Source: UBA7488 sp964414185 (GTDB taxonomy: Bacteria; Pseudomonadota; Alphaproteobacteria; CAAHEQ01; UBA3637). Taken from it: DNA of 64,000 nt. The stretch is from NCBI GenBank assembly GCA_964414185.1, contig CAYPVK010000002.1, positions 1 through 64,000 on the forward strand, read 5' to 3'. Every line of letters begins with the position of its first letter. Position 1 is the first letter of the stretch. Below, piece by piece: positions 16,167 through 26,183 of the stretch. Under the pieces are notes generated by a model, which saw only the letters and a program-made list of their open reading frames with translations, did not search any database and was not told the DNA's origin. A program made the position numbers and the translations under genes.

Positions 16167-18566
16167 TCAAATATCCAAATTGACCACATCCAACGCGTTT
16201 TGTTGGATGAAATCGCGCCGCGGTTCGACCACGTCGCCCATCAAGCATGAAAAGACTTGTTCGGCATCTTCCTGATGTGCGACTTTGACTTGCAACAACC
16301 GTCTGGCATTCGGGTCAAGCGTTGTTTCCCACAGCTGTTCGGGGTTCATTTCGCCCAAACCTTTATAACGGTTAATTGCCACGCCTTTGCGCCCGATTTT
16401 GAAAATGGCTTCGGTCAATGATACGGGCCCCATAACGGGAAAATCGCCGTCTTTGGTTTTTAACACGGCCGGTTTGGCGTAAAATTCCTGCAAATCTTTG
16501 CTCATCGCATCCAACGCGCGCGCTTCGGCGCATCCGAGCAAATTTTGGTCGACGACATGACGTTCGGTAACGCCGCGCAAAGTCCGCGTGAAAATGTATT
16601 CGCCGTTTTCAAATTTCATTTCCCATCCGCGTTCGTATTCGGGTTCCATCGCGTCCAATTCTTTGACGAAAGAATCGTCATAGCTGCCGTTTGAACCGAA
16701 TAACCCGCATGTTGCCATTTTGCCGATAATGCGATACGGCACACGTTTGGACATTGACATAATCAAACCGCGCGCTTTTCTGGCCTGTTCGATACGGTCG
16801 TGCAAATCGCGCCCGGCAACTTGCATCCCGTCGGCAAATTGTAACACGGCATCTTGAGACCCGACACCGATTAAATATTCTTCCATCGCATCGTCGTCTT
16901 TTAAATAAATTTCGCTGTTACCGCGTTTGGCGCGATACAACGGCGGTTGTGCGATATACACGTACCCTTTGGTAATCAGTTCGGGCATTTGGCGGAAGAA
17001 GAACGTCAACAACAACGTTCGGATGTGTGCCCCGTCGACATCGGCATCGGTCATGATGATGATTTTATGATAGCGCGCTTTGTCAACGTTGAAATCGTCG
17101 CGCCCGATGCCGGTACCGATAGCCGTCACCAACGTCCCGATTTCGGCGGAGCTGAGCATTTTATCGAACCGTGCGCGTTCAACGTTCAAAATCTTGCCGC
17201 GCAACGGCAAAATGGCTTGATTAATCCGATTGCGCCCTTGTTTGGCCGAACCGCCGGCGGAATCCCCTTCCACAATGAACAATTCGGACACGGCCGGGTC
17301 TTTGCTTTGGCAATCCGCCAATTTGCCGGGCAAGGATGCCATGTCCAAAGCGCCTTTGCGCCGTGTTAATTCGCGCGCCTTGCGAGCGGCTTCGCGTGCC
17401 GCAGCGGCTTCAACCACTTTGCCGATAACGCGTTTTGCTTCCACAGGGTGTTCTTCCAACCATTGGTCCAATTTATCGCCGATAACACCTTCGACAACGG
17501 GACGCACTTCGGACGAAACCAATTTATCCTTGGTTTGAGATGAAAATTTCGGATCGGGCACTTTAACGGACAGCACGACGGTCAACCCTTCGCGCATATC
17601 TTCGCCCGACAATTCGACGCGTTCTTTTTTCGTTAACCCCGACCGCGCGGCGTAATTGTTAATCGTCCGCGTCAAAGCGGCGCGCAAACCGGCCAAATGG
17701 GTGCCGCCGTCGCGTTGCGGAATATTGTTGGTAAAGCATAAACATGTTTCATGGTACCCGTCCGTCCATTCCAAAGACACTTCAACGGTGATATTATCGC
17801 GTTCGCCGGTCAAGAAAAACGGTTCTTCATGCAACGAATTTTTCGAACGGTTTAAGTACTTGACAAATTCTTTAATCCCGCCGTCGTATCTGAATTCGGT
17901 CATGCGCTCTTCGGAAGTGCGGTTGTCAATTAAGCGCAAATACACGCCCGAATTCAAAAAAGCCAATTCGCGCATGCGGTGTTCCAACGTATCATAGTCA
18001 AATTCGACATTGGTAAACGTTTCTTTGGACGGGTGGAACGTTACGGACGTGCCGCGGCGCCCGTGAGCATCGCCGACAACTTCCAAATGTTTGACGGTAT
18101 TGCCGCGTTCAAAGCGGGCATAATGTTCTTTGCCGTCGCGCCAAATGCGCAAATCCAACCAATCGGACAAAGCGTTCACGACCGATACGCCGACGCCGTG
18201 CAACCCGCCCGACACTTTGTACGAATTGTTGTCAAATTTGCCGCCCGCGTGCAACTGAGTCATAATGACTTCGGCGGCCGAAACGCCTTCTTCCTTATGA
18301 ATGCCGACCGGAATCCCGCGGCCGTCATCAACAACCGTGACCGACCCGTCAGCATTTAAAATGACATCGACGCGCGAACAAAAACCCGCCAACGCTTCGT
18401 CAATCGAATTGTCCAACGTTTCATAAACCATATGGTGTAACCCCGTGCCGTCATCGGTATCGCCGATATACATGCCCGGACGTTTGCGCACGGCGTCCAA
18501 CCCCTTTAAAACTTTAATTGATTCGGCCCCGTAGGCTGCCGTGTCTTGTTTCACGTCTTCAGTCAT
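16167..18566 (-). CDS. gyrB: DNA gyrase subunit B
   Basis: GyrB is the ATPase subunit of DNA gyrase, which introduces negative supercoils. The 799-residue protein shows the GHKL ATPase start (VLKGLDAVRKRPGMYIGDT), ETLDNSIDEAL with the catalytic Glu and Asn, GRGIPVGIH and GGLHGVGVSVVNALS. The TOPRIM motifs EGDSAGGSAKQGR and IMTDADVDGAHIRTL follow, then the C-terminal YKGLGEMNPEQLWETT. Length is typical of proteobacterial GyrB. It lies downstream of recF and dnaN in conserved order, but with spacers of 151 and 137 bases and a terminator after dnaN. Confidence 0.98.
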   Translation of the reverse strand: MTEDVKQDTAAYGAESIKVLKGLDAVRKRPGMYIGDTDDGTGLHHMVYETLDNSIDEALAGFCSRVDVILNADGSVTVVDDGRGIPVGIHKEEGVSAAEVIMTQLHAGGKFDNNSYKVSGGLHGVGVSVVNALSDWLDLRIWRDGKEHYARFERGNTVKHLEVVGDAHGRRGTSVTFHPSKETFTNVEFDYDTLEHRMRELAFLNSGVYLRLIDNRTSEERMTEFRYDGGIKEFVKYLNRSKNSLHEEPFFLTGERDNITVEVSLEWTDGYHETCLCFTNNIPQRDGGTHLAGLRAALTRTINNYAARSGLTKKERVELSGEDMREGLTVVLSVKVPDPKFSSQTKDKLVSSEVRPVVEGVIGDKLDQWLEEHPVEAKRVIGKVVEAAAAREAARKARELTRRKGALDMASLPGKLADCQSKDPAVSELFIVEGDSAGGSAKQGRNRINQAILPLRGKILNVERARFDKMLSSAEIGTLVTAIGTGIGRDDFNVDKARYHKIIIMTDADVDGAHIRTLLLTFFFRQMPELITKGYVYIAQPPLYRAKRGNSEIYLKDDDAMEEYLIGVGSQDAVLQFADGMQVAGRDLHDRIEQARKARGLIMSMSKRVPYRIIGKMATCGLFGSNGSYDDSFVKELDAMEPEYERGWEMKFENGEYIFTRTLRGVTERHVVDQNLLGCAEARALDAMSKDLQEFYAKPAVLKTKDGDFPVMGPVSLTEAIFKIGRKGVAINRYKGLGEMNPEQLWETTLDPNARRLLQVKVAHQEDAEQVFSCLMGDVVEPRRDFIQQNALDVVNLDI

Positions 18567-18717
18567 TACTTTTTCCTTTTTGATAAAGTTTCACATGCGT
18601 TTTATTTTACCTTGGCGGACATTTTTTTGCAAGCTTTTTAGGCATTTTTTAATATATTTTTTAGCGTTTTTTGCATAATACCCGACAATCGTTCCGAACA
18701 TTTTCGATATGCTTTTT

Positions 18718-19977
18718 TTAAGCCACCAACAGTTCGGTCAAAACCGATTCTTCCACATCATAAAAAACGGCGCGGTTTTTTAAATGCATGAAAGCCGCCA
18801 TATCGGTACCCGTCATCCAAACTTGAGTCGGCAACGCGCACAAAATGTCAAACAATTCTCCGCGGCGACGCGTATCCAAATGGGCGGCCACTTCGTCAAG
18901 CAACAACAATGGGCAATGCCCTTGCTCTTTCATTTGGGCTTTTATTTCCGCCAAAATGATGGATACCAACAAAGCCTTTTGTTCGCCCGTCGAACACAAC
19001 CCCGCATCCATGTTTTTTTGGCGATGGACAACTTTAAAATCCGCCGTATGGGGGCCTTGGACAGACCCTCCGTCCGCATAAATTTTACGGGCGTTTTTCA
19101 ATAATTCCATAAATTCTTCTTCGACCAAAACGGCCGATTTTTGAAGCAGCATTTTTTCAACCGCGCCGGTCAATTCGATATCGGGCGCCGGGAAACGACC
19201 CAAATCGCTTTCGTTTAAATGCTTTGAAATGCGTTCGACAATATCTAAACGGCTGGCCGCAATCGCAACGCCGTTCATCGCCATTTGCCGTTCCAATCCC
19301 GCCAACCAAGCGCCATCATACCGCCCTTCGCGCAACAAACAACTCCATTGTTTAAACGCCGCGTTGTATTCGCTTGTCCGCACGGCATGATCGGGGTCGA
19401 ATGCTTGCACCAAACGGTCTAAAAAACGCCGCCTGGAAACAGGATCGCCGCAAAACAAACGGTCTTGCGCAGGGGTTAACCACAAACACCGAAACACATC
19501 GCCCAAAGTCGCCTGTTTCGTGACGGTTTTGCCGTCAATGCGCACTTGGCGCCGCCGAGTGCCGTCCACCGTCCCCGTCCCGACTTGCACGACGCCGTTC
19601 GGCGTTACGACCTGCGCCGATACGCTCCAACGCACCGGCAGTTTGGCCGCTTTTGATTCGGGCATGCCGACAAGTGACGGCGGCAACATATCTGCAACGG
19701 TTTCATCATCAAAGCCGTCATCATTTTCGCCGCCCGATGCAAAAGCATACAAATCGGCATCTTCGCGTTTGGCAACATCACACAGGCGTGCGCCGCGCAA
19801 CCCGCGCCCGGGGGAAAGGAAAGAAACGGCCTCCAAAATATTCGTTTTGCCCGCGCCGTTATGGCCGGTCAAAACAACGGGTTGCAATCCGCTGTCCAAA
19901 GTCAGGTTAAGCGTGCCGTATGACCTGAAATTAGTCAAACGCATTTGCAAAATACCCGTCTTTTTCATACCTTGCAT
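18718..19977 (-). CDS. recF: DNA replication and repair protein RecF
   Basis: RecF is the SMC-like ATPase that helps load RecA at gaps. The 419-residue protein has RLTNFRSYGTLNL, Walker A GHNGAGKTNILEAVSFLSPG, the signature region STGEQKALLVSIILAE and Walker B LLLLDEVAAHLD. It is longer than the usual 360-380 residues because of an acidic insertion of roughly 40 residues after GARLCDVAKRED. The start could also be the ATG three codons later. It lies between dnaN and gyrB in the classical order. Confidence 0.95.
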   Translation of the reverse strand: MQGMKKTGILQMRLTNFRSYGTLNLTLDSGLQPVVLTGHNGAGKTNILEAVSFLSPGRGLRGARLCDVAKREDADLYAFASGGENDDGFDDETVADMLPPSLVGMPESKAAKLPVRWSVSAQVVTPNGVVQVGTGTVDGTRRRQVRIDGKTVTKQATLGDVFRCLWLTPAQDRLFCGDPVSRRRFLDRLVQAFDPDHAVRTSEYNAAFKQWSCLLREGRYDGAWLAGLERQMAMNGVAIAASRLDIVERISKHLNESDLGRFPAPDIELTGAVEKMLLQKSAVLVEEEFMELLKNARKIYADGGSVQGPHTADFKVVHRQKNMDAGLCSTGEQKALLVSIILAEIKAQMKEQGHCPLLLLDEVAAHLDTRRRGELFDILCALPTQVWMTGTDMAAFMHLKNRAVFYDVEESVLTELLVA

Positions 19978-20060
19978 TTTTTATCTTTCTTACCTTTTCG
20001 GCGCCATGAAGGGCCTGAGATTTTTTTCGGAAACCGTTTTTTCTTTAAAGCCGTTTCTTT

Positions 20061-20090
20061 AAAAACGGGCGGCCGAATTTGCGCCGCCCC
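20061..20090 (-). terminator. Intrinsic terminator between dnaN and recF
   Basis: On the minus strand GGGCGGC and GCCGCCC (20067-20073, 20083-20089) form a strong stem followed by GTTTTTA. It lies just past the dnaN stop, so recF and gyrB may rely partly on another promoter or on read-through. Confidence 0.65.
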
Positions 20091-20114
20091 TTAATTTTTA
20101 CGGCAAACGCCCGC

Positions 20115-21230
20115 TTACACGCGCATCGGCATCAAAACGTACAAAGCCGTATCGTCTTTTGCATCCGCCAAAATAACGGGGGACAACCCGTCCGTCAATT
20201 TCATTTGAACGGTGCCGCCTTTGACTTGAGCCAAAATATCCAGCAAATAACGATAATTAAAGCCGATTTCGACCGCTTCGGCCGTGTAAACGGCGTCCAT
20301 TTCGTCTTCGGCGGAACCTTCGTCAACAGAAGCTGCAAAAACTTGCAACAAGTTTTCGTTCAACGCCAATTTAATGCCGCGCGATTTTTCGGACACGACC
20401 GCAACACGTTCGATAACGTCGGACAAAACGGCTGCGTCGGCCTCTAAAACTTTATCGTTGTTTTGCGGAATGACTTTTTCGTATTCGGGATACGTGCCGT
20501 CAATCAAGCGGGATGACAATTCGACGTCCGCGATTTTAAAACGGATTTGGTTAGCGGATAATTCGACTTCGACTTTGCCTTCGACTTCCGCGGCCAATTT
20601 GGACAATTCGCCGATTGTTTTGCGCGGAATAATAACGCCCGGGATGCCTTCGGCCCCGCTCGGCAAAGGCACGGTTGCGCACGCCAATCGGTGCCCGTCG
20701 GTCGCAACGGCACTTAAACCGCCCTTTTCGCCGTGTTTTTCATGGAAATAAATGCCGTTTAAATTATAGCGCGTTTCTTCCAATGAAACAGCAAAGCTTG
20801 TTTTGGAAATCAAATCGACGATATCCGCGGCGTTCATTTCAAAATGAAACGGCATGTTTTCTTTTGCCATGGACGGGAATCCGTCGGCCGGCAAACTGGC
20901 CAACGCGAACTTCGAACGCCCCGATTGAATGCTCAACTGGCTTGTTTCGGGATTAAAGGCCATCGCAACTTGCGACCCGTCGGCCAATTTTTTGACAATG
21001 TCATACAATTTGTGAGCCGGCACCGTAATGGCGCCTTGAGTTTCGACCGCGGCCGGGACGGATTCGGCAATTTCAATTTCATTGTCGGTTGCCTTAAAGC
21101 GAACCGTATCGCCGCTTGTTTCAATCAACACGTTTGACAAAATGGGGATTGTCTGGCGGCGTTCGACAACGCTTTGCACGTGGGACAGGGCTTTTAATAA
21201 AGCGGCGCGTTCAATGTTTAATTTAATCAT
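20115..21230 (-). CDS. dnaN: DNA polymerase III subunit beta (sliding clamp)
   Basis: DnaN forms the ring-shaped processivity clamp of the replicase. The 371-residue protein begins with the family start MIKLNIERAALLKALSHVQ and has the three-domain repeat pattern with RTIPILSNVLIE and VATDGHRLA. It ends in DDTALYVLMPMRV, the conserved C-terminus that shapes the peptide-binding pocket. It lies first in a dnaN-recF-gyrB cluster; dnaA is not in the window. Confidence 0.98.
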   Translation of the reverse strand: MIKLNIERAALLKALSHVQSVVERRQTIPILSNVLIETSGDTVRFKATDNEIEIAESVPAAVETQGAITVPAHKLYDIVKKLADGSQVAMAFNPETSQLSIQSGRSKFALASLPADGFPSMAKENMPFHFEMNAADIVDLISKTSFAVSLEETRYNLNGIYFHEKHGEKGGLSAVATDGHRLACATVPLPSGAEGIPGVIIPRKTIGELSKLAAEVEGKVEVELSANQIRFKIADVELSSRLIDGTYPEYEKVIPQNNDKVLEADAAVLSDVIERVAVVSEKSRGIKLALNENLLQVFAASVDEGSAEDEMDAVYTAEAVEIGFNYRYLLDILAQVKGGTVQMKLTDGLSPVILADAKDDTALYVLMPMRV

Positions 21231-21538
21231 GTTGTCTTCCTTTTTTTTAAATGCGAAGGAAGCGGTTTTGCTTTTAAAAACCCCGTGCCGGGCGGCGTTT
21301 AAGGGGGATTGTTTTTAAAAGAGGCTGCCTTTTCCTTCTGCGGTTAAAATTGTTTCTTTAAAAAAATCTTATTAAAAAAGTTTACTTTAAATCTAACAAA
21401 ATTGCTACAAAAAAACAACTTTTTTTGCCACATTCGCCTTTTTTTTGACAAACCCCTTTTTTTTTGCGCAAAAACAAGGTATAAATAAGGGATTATTTCA
21501 ATTTTAAAAGCAAATCGCATCGCGATAAGGAATTTCAA
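21231..21538. other. Divergent promoter region between dnaN and the Lon-related protease
   Basis: About 300 AT-rich bases separate the divergent genes. A TTGACA near 21446 and a TATAAAT near 21480 point toward the protease, but their spacing is too long for a single promoter. No gene is seen. Confidence 0.35.
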
Positions 21539-23887
21539 ATGACATACGCCTTAAAACATACCGAATTGGCCAAAGAGAGCTGTTTAACTCAAAAAGATTT
21601 GCAAAATTTCCCTAAACATGTTGATATCATCGGACAAGACAAAGCGTTGGAAGCGCTTGATTTCGGTATCCACATGTCGGCACCGGGTTATAACATTTTT
21701 TGTGCGGGTCCCAAAGGCGTCGGGCGGACAAAATTGTCTTTGGAAGCCGTCAAAAAATATGCCGCGACGCGACGCGCCCCGAATGATTGGTGCTATATTC
21801 ACAATTTCGAAACGCCGCATAAACCGATTGCGCTGCAATTCCCCGCGTTTGCCGGCAAAGTGTTTGCCAAAACGATTAAACGGATGGTCGACGAACTTAA
21901 AATCGCATTGCCGATTGCCTTTTCGGACGAAACGTACAAAAATGCCGCCGCGCGTATAGAACAACAATATAAGGATGAAAAAGACAGCTATTTTGAAGCG
22001 TTGGAAAAATTGGTTACCGAAAAAAACGTTGCGCTTGTCAAAACGGCTGCAGGTGTCATCGTTGCGCCGAAAATGGACGGCAAAGTGTTGGAACCGGAAG
22101 GGTTTAACAAATTGCCCAAAGCCGTGCGCAAAACCGTTTTGGAACAAATGACCAAAGCGCAAAAACGGTTGGAATCGGCCGTGAAAGATACGCCCAAATG
22201 GGAAGAAAATCAACAACGCCAAATGTGCAATTTGCAAACGCGTACGGCCGGTAAAGTTATCAAAGGCGTTATCGGCCCCGTTGAAAAAACCTTTGCCGAC
22301 AATCCGAAAATCATCGCCTATTTGCGGGCAATAAGCAATGACATTTTGGAAAATGTCCATTTGTTCGCTGATTCTCAGGCAAATACCGATATAATGGATT
22401 TGTGGGACAAATATGTCGTTAATTTGCTCATTACGAATAAGCCGAGCGGCGGTGCGCCCGTTGTGCATTTAACGCACCCGACATTAACCAATTTAATCGG
22501 CAAAATCGAACGCGTTCAACAAGCCGGCACCGTATTATCCGACTTTTCGATGATTCGCCCCGGCGCTTTGCACCAGGCAAACGGCGGTTTTTTAATCATC
22601 GAAATCCACGAACTTTTGGCTAACCCGTATGCTTGGAATGCTTTAAAGCGTAGTTTGTTAAACAAAGAGGTCAAAATCGAATCGGCATCGGACGACACTT
22701 CGGTTTTTGATGTCGTGTCATTAGACCCCGATGCGATACCGCTGAACGTCAAATTGATTTTAATCGGCGAAACGCATTTGTATTACGCTTTAGCGCAAAA
22801 CGATGACGAATTTGTCGAGCTGTTTAAAATTTTGGCGCAATTTTCCGAGCGCATGGACCGTACGAAAGACGCCGAAAAACAATACGCCGCTTTGATGCAA
22901 AACATGGTCAAATGCGAAAACTTAAAACCGGTTTCTTTGGGCGCCGTTAAACGGTTGGTTGAACACGCCGCCCGTTTATCGGGCGATAAAAACCATTTGA
23001 CGACCAATTTGGCGCGATTGAACGACATTGTGCGCGAATCTTCGTATTTAGCCGATAAAACGGAATCGAAAACCATTCAGGTCGCCCATATCGATGACGC
23101 ATTAAAATCCCGCAAAAACCGTTTGGGACAATCGCATCATGAAATGATGGATTTGATTGCGCGCGGCATCATTAATATTGAAACAAAAGGCTTTAAAGTC
23201 GGGCAATTAAATGCCCTGGTCGTTCATGATTCGGGTACTTTTTCGTTCGGGCGCCCGAACCGCGTAACATGCCAAATCCGATTGGGAGACGGCGAATTTA
23301 TTGATATTGAACGCGAATCGGAATTGGGCGGCCCGTTACATTCAAAAGGCGTAATGATTTTATCGTCTTTTTTGGCGGGTCGGTTCGGGCAAAATACGCC
23401 TATTTCGTTGGACGCGAGTTTGGTATTTGAACAATCGTACGCCGAATTGGACGGCGATTCGGCTTCCAGCGTCGAATTGTATTGTTTGTTGTCCGCCGTT
23501 TCGGGAATACCGCTGAACCAAGCCATCGCCGCAACGGGGTCGGTGAACCAGTTGGGGCAAATCCAAGCCATCGGCGGCGTGAACGAAAAAATCGAAGGGT
23601 ATTTCGAAGTTTGCAAATTGCAAGGGTTAACGGGCGAACAAGGCGTCATCATTCCGATCAGCAATGTACAGGACTTAATGTTGCCGACTGAAATCGTCGA
23701 AGCGGTCAAAAACAAAAAATTCAATATTTATGCGGTCAAAACGGTTGATGAAGGCCTTGAAATTTTAACCGGCAAAAAGGCGGGCGTTCCCGATAAAAAA
23801 GGCACTTACCCCGCCGGCACCGTCAATGCCGAAGCGGCCGACCGCCTGTTGCAGTTTTTCAAAAAAGCCCAACGCTTTAAAAAATAA
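21539..23887 (+). CDS. Lon-related ATP-dependent protease (S16, LonB-like)
   Basis: The 782-residue protein belongs to the Lon-related family with an N-terminal AAA-type ATPase and a C-terminal S16 protease. The P-loop GPKGVGRTK near residues 55-63 has Arg where canonical Walker A has Lys, as far as I recall a usual feature of this family. The second nucleotide-binding half includes MIRPGALHQANGGFLIIE and DEFVELFKI. The protease domain shows GDSASSVELYCLLSA with the catalytic Ser and GGVNEKIEGYFEVC with the catalytic Lys. It is not classical Lon, since it lacks the LAN domain. Targets are unknown. Confidence 0.92.
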   Translation: MTYALKHTELAKESCLTQKDLQNFPKHVDIIGQDKALEALDFGIHMSAPGYNIFCAGPKGVGRTKLSLEAVKKYAATRRAPNDWCYIHNFETPHKPIALQFPAFAGKVFAKTIKRMVDELKIALPIAFSDETYKNAAARIEQQYKDEKDSYFEALEKLVTEKNVALVKTAAGVIVAPKMDGKVLEPEGFNKLPKAVRKTVLEQMTKAQKRLESAVKDTPKWEENQQRQMCNLQTRTAGKVIKGVIGPVEKTFADNPKIIAYLRAISNDILENVHLFADSQANTDIMDLWDKYVVNLLITNKPSGGAPVVHLTHPTLTNLIGKIERVQQAGTVLSDFSMIRPGALHQANGGFLIIEIHELLANPYAWNALKRSLLNKEVKIESASDDTSVFDVVSLDPDAIPLNVKLILIGETHLYYALAQNDDEFVELFKILAQFSERMDRTKDAEKQYAALMQNMVKCENLKPVSLGAVKRLVEHAARLSGDKNHLTTNLARLNDIVRESSYLADKTESKTIQVAHIDDALKSRKNRLGQSHHEMMDLIARGIINIETKGFKVGQLNALVVHDSGTFSFGRPNRVTCQIRLGDGEFIDIERESELGGPLHSKGVMILSSFLAGRFGQNTPISLDASLVFEQSYAELDGDSASSVELYCLLSAVSGIPLNQAIAATGSVNQLGQIQAIGGVNEKIEGYFEVCKLQGLTGEQGVIIPISNVQDLMLPTEIVEAVKNKKFNIYAVKTVDEGLEILTGKKAGVPDKKGTYPAGTVNAEAADRLLQFFKKAQRFKK

Positions 23888-23964
23888 ATAATGCTTCATC
23901 CTTGATTATGGCGCCATGGTCCGAATAAAGATTTATTTTTTTTAAATGCGTCAAAATAAGGATT

Positions 23965-24300
23965 TTAAATCGCTTTGATTTCAATGCCGACAACGCCGTA
24001 TTTTTTTTGGGCCGCGGGCGTATAAAATTCTTCCAATACGCTGAGCAATTCTGCGGCCGTATCAAACCCGCCCTGCCACGGAGTGACGGATTTGGTGCAC
24101 AACGTTTCAAAATCGGGAGCGTGGTGTAAAGCGACCACTTGCGCGCAAAAACGGTCGTTTTTATCCGACCCGTTTGCAAATTCGATTTTATCGCCGACCT
24201 TTATTCGGCGGCGCTTTTCGTCGTTCAAGCGCAATTCAACCGTTTTTTTGCCGCTTTTCAACAGATGATAATATTTTTCTTGAACATTCATTTGATACAT
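23965..24300 (-). CDS. ASCH domain protein
   Basis: The 111-residue protein carries ASCH-fold motifs: YYHLLKSGKKTVELRLNDE followed by IKVGDKIEF and a C-terminal GVVGIEI strand. ASCH proteins are small PUA-like RNA-binding or hydrolase proteins; YqfB is one with amidohydrolase activity. I chose the start at 24300 because the upstream in-frame extension to 24363 overlaps the promoter region of the divergent cutA and is not conserved-looking. An ATG at 24291 is equally possible. No partner gene suggests a specific substrate. Confidence 0.75.
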   Translation of the reverse strand: MYQMNVQEKYYHLLKSGKKTVELRLNDEKRRRIKVGDKIEFANGSDKNDRFCAQVVALHHAPDFETLCTKSVTPWQGGFDTAAELLSVLEEFYTPAAQKKYGVVGIEIKAI

Positions 24301-24374
24301 CTTGTTATTCGCTTTCAATTTATTTATATTAAAGTTTATAATTGATTTGTTTTGTGAAGACAAGGGAATTTAAA

Positions 24375-24689
24375 ATGGAATATGTCATCATTTCAACGAC
24401 GATCGATACCGAAAAAGCGGCTAAAAAATTAGCGGCTGAAATCGTTAAACGCAAATTGGGCGCATGTGTGCATATTCACCCAATAACAAGCATTTATACT
24501 TGGAACGGTAAAATGTATGAGGAAGCCGAATATAAATTAGAAATAAAAACAACGGAAAAATTATCACGCAAATGCCAAGATTTTATTATCGACATGCACG
24601 ATTACGACCTGCCCGAAATTATTGAAACCGCAATTTCGGACGGCAGCGCGCAATATTTGCGTTGGATAAAAGACAACACGGCTTTTTAA
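24375..24689 (+). CDS. cutA: CutA1 family divalent-ion tolerance protein
   Basis: A small trimeric CutA1 protein of 104 residues, with the family pattern VIISTTIDTEKAAKKLA, KLGACVHIHPITSIYTWNGK, the EYKLEIKTTEKL strand-helix and YDLPEIIETAI near the C-terminus. CutA1 was first linked to copper tolerance, but its biochemical role is unsettled. The start at 24375 has AAGGGAA upstream. An overlapping GTG/ATG-type extension to 24342 is unlikely. Confidence 0.93.
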   Translation: MEYVIISTTIDTEKAAKKLAAEIVKRKLGACVHIHPITSIYTWNGKMYEEAEYKLEIKTTEKLSRKCQDFIIDMHDYDLPEIIETAISDGSAQYLRWIKDNTAF

Positions 24690-24781
24690 AAACGTTTTTT
24701 AAAAGGGCTGTTTTAAATACCGAAAATCGGCACGGGTCGGCAAAATGCCTTTCGGCGGCAGATAAAAAAAAGGGGGAAAAT

Positions 24782-25636
24782 ATGACGCTGTTTATGTTGC
24801 TTATTGGATGTGTTATTACATTATTGATGTTGGCTCGGCCGTTTTTATATAAGCCGATTGCCGTTTATTTCCCGGCCGAATTATCGTCGGCATTCACAAG
24901 TGTTTGGGTTATGTTCGGCGTCCTTATCACGTTGCCGTTTTTTTATGAATCTTTAAACCCGCATATATTGGCAGCCCATCCGATTGCTTTGGCCGTTACG
25001 GCCGGCAAAGGCATCGTTTTGTGGCTGATGATTAAGTATCAACAAGTGCTTAACAAAGTCAGTACGTCATCCAGCGTTTTTTACGCCTTTATCGCCATGG
25101 CATTCGGCACGCTTTTAATGAATTTGTTTTTCGGCGAAAATTTATCCGTCATCCATTTAAGCGTTATTGTCGCACTGGGTGTTTTGGGATTTATTTTTAT
25201 GTTCAAAGGCGATTTAAAACGTTTGTCAAAAACGGACAAATTCATATTCGCTCTGTTGGTTTGTTTAATGACGTATGCGATTGTTTCCGATCATATTTCA
25301 ATCAATGCGTTCGGATGGTATCCGCATTTGGTTATTTCCACATTGGTTATGTTGATTTGTTCAATCATCTACGGCATCAGCAAAACCGACCTGAAAAACA
25401 TCCTGACAAATCCGAAAGTCATCGTTGCCGGATTCGTATACACTTTCGGCGAATTTGTCGTAACATTTGCAAACGTCAACATCATGCCGGTCAGTTTCGT
25501 ATCGTTGTTCAACCGCTTATCGGCACCGCTGGCAATGATTATTTCGGCAAAAATTTACCATGAACAAACGGTTAAAAACCAAGCGTTGTTCGGCCTGTTG
25601 GCTTTTGCGTTGTCGCTTATTATTATTTTCACTTAA
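24782..25636 (+). CDS. DMT-superfamily (EamA-like) membrane transporter
   Basis: A 284-residue integral membrane protein with nine to ten hydrophobic helices and short charged loops, arranged as two repeats as in EamA/DMT transporters. The segment VSTSSSVFYAFIAMAFGTLL and the C-terminal MPVSFVSLFNRLSAPLAMII are the DMT-like positions. The substrate cannot be inferred. The ATG has AAAGGGGGAAA upstream; an earlier in-frame start at 24662 overlaps cutA. A degraded L,D-transpeptidase gene follows. Confidence 0.75.
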   Translation: MTLFMLLIGCVITLLMLARPFLYKPIAVYFPAELSSAFTSVWVMFGVLITLPFFYESLNPHILAAHPIALAVTAGKGIVLWLMIKYQQVLNKVSTSSSVFYAFIAMAFGTLLMNLFFGENLSVIHLSVIVALGVLGFIFMFKGDLKRLSKTDKFIFALLVCLMTYAIVSDHISINAFGWYPHLVISTLVMLICSIIYGISKTDLKNILTNPKVIVAGFVYTFGEFVVTFANVNIMPVSFVSLFNRLSAPLAMIISAKIYHEQTVKNQALFGLLAFALSLIIIFT

Positions 25637-25653
25637 AAAAAAAGGAGTTCCCC

Positions 25654-25960
25654 ATGCGGTATATTTTTCTTGCCCCTTTGTTGTTTTTTTCAATGTTCGT
25701 CTTGGCCGCCCCCTTTGAAACGGCGGCACAAAACGCGCCCGCGATTGATAAAATCCTTATTCATAAAAGCGCGCGCAAAAAGCATCGAAGACTCGGGCGG
25801 CGATATTATGATTCACGGGCTTTTGAACGGGTTGGGCGCCATCGGGCGCGCGCATCTGCTTAAAGATTGGACGCTGGGGTGCATTGCCGTCACATCCGAT
25901 GAAATCGATGAAATTTGGGATTTGGTGCCGATCGGCACGGCCGTGGAAATCCGCCCGTAA
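25654..25960 (+). pseudogene. Broken YkuD-type L,D-transpeptidase (internal deletion, frame shift)
   Basis: The 5' part encodes a signal peptide (FLAPLLFFSMFVLAAPFETA) and the start of a YkuD domain, IDKILIHKSARK. The 3' part, in the next frame (25670-25960 frame), encodes GGDIMIHGLLNGLGAIGRAH and DWTLGCIAVTSDEIDEIW, the catalytic His/Cys end of the same domain, then AVEIRP. Intact relatives have roughly 60 more residues between these parts. The junction lies in an AAAAGCGCGCGCAAAAAG-type stretch where both parent segments could share GCGCGCAAAA, fitting a microhomology deletion. The product would be inactive. Confidence 0.85.
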
Positions 25961-26094
25961 CGATTGACCCCGTTCAAAAGCTTTTTATCCGTTGGCGCCG
26001 TTTCACACGGTGTTGCGTTTAAAAAAGCATTTTTTTTAAAACGCAAAATTGATATGAAAGGTCACAAAAAATCATGCAAAAGTCTTTTTTTTGT

Positions 26095-26123
26095 TTGATT
26101 TTTGCCGCCACATACGATATTAT
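26095..26123 (+). promoter_or_regulatory. Promoter of the small lipoprotein gene
   Basis: TTGATT at 26095-26100 and TATTAT at 26118-26123 are 17 bases apart, giving a leader of about 55 bases before the lipoprotein ATG. Confidence 0.5.
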
Positions 26124-26183
26124 GGCATCGAGCCCATGAGAAAGCTTATGGACAAATCCAAAACCACCTAAGGAGATATAAAG

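Noticed and set aside
18543..18558. Partial parS-like sequence (TGTTTCACGTCTTC) at the gyrB start
   Set aside because: Only the left half matches; the palindrome is not completed.
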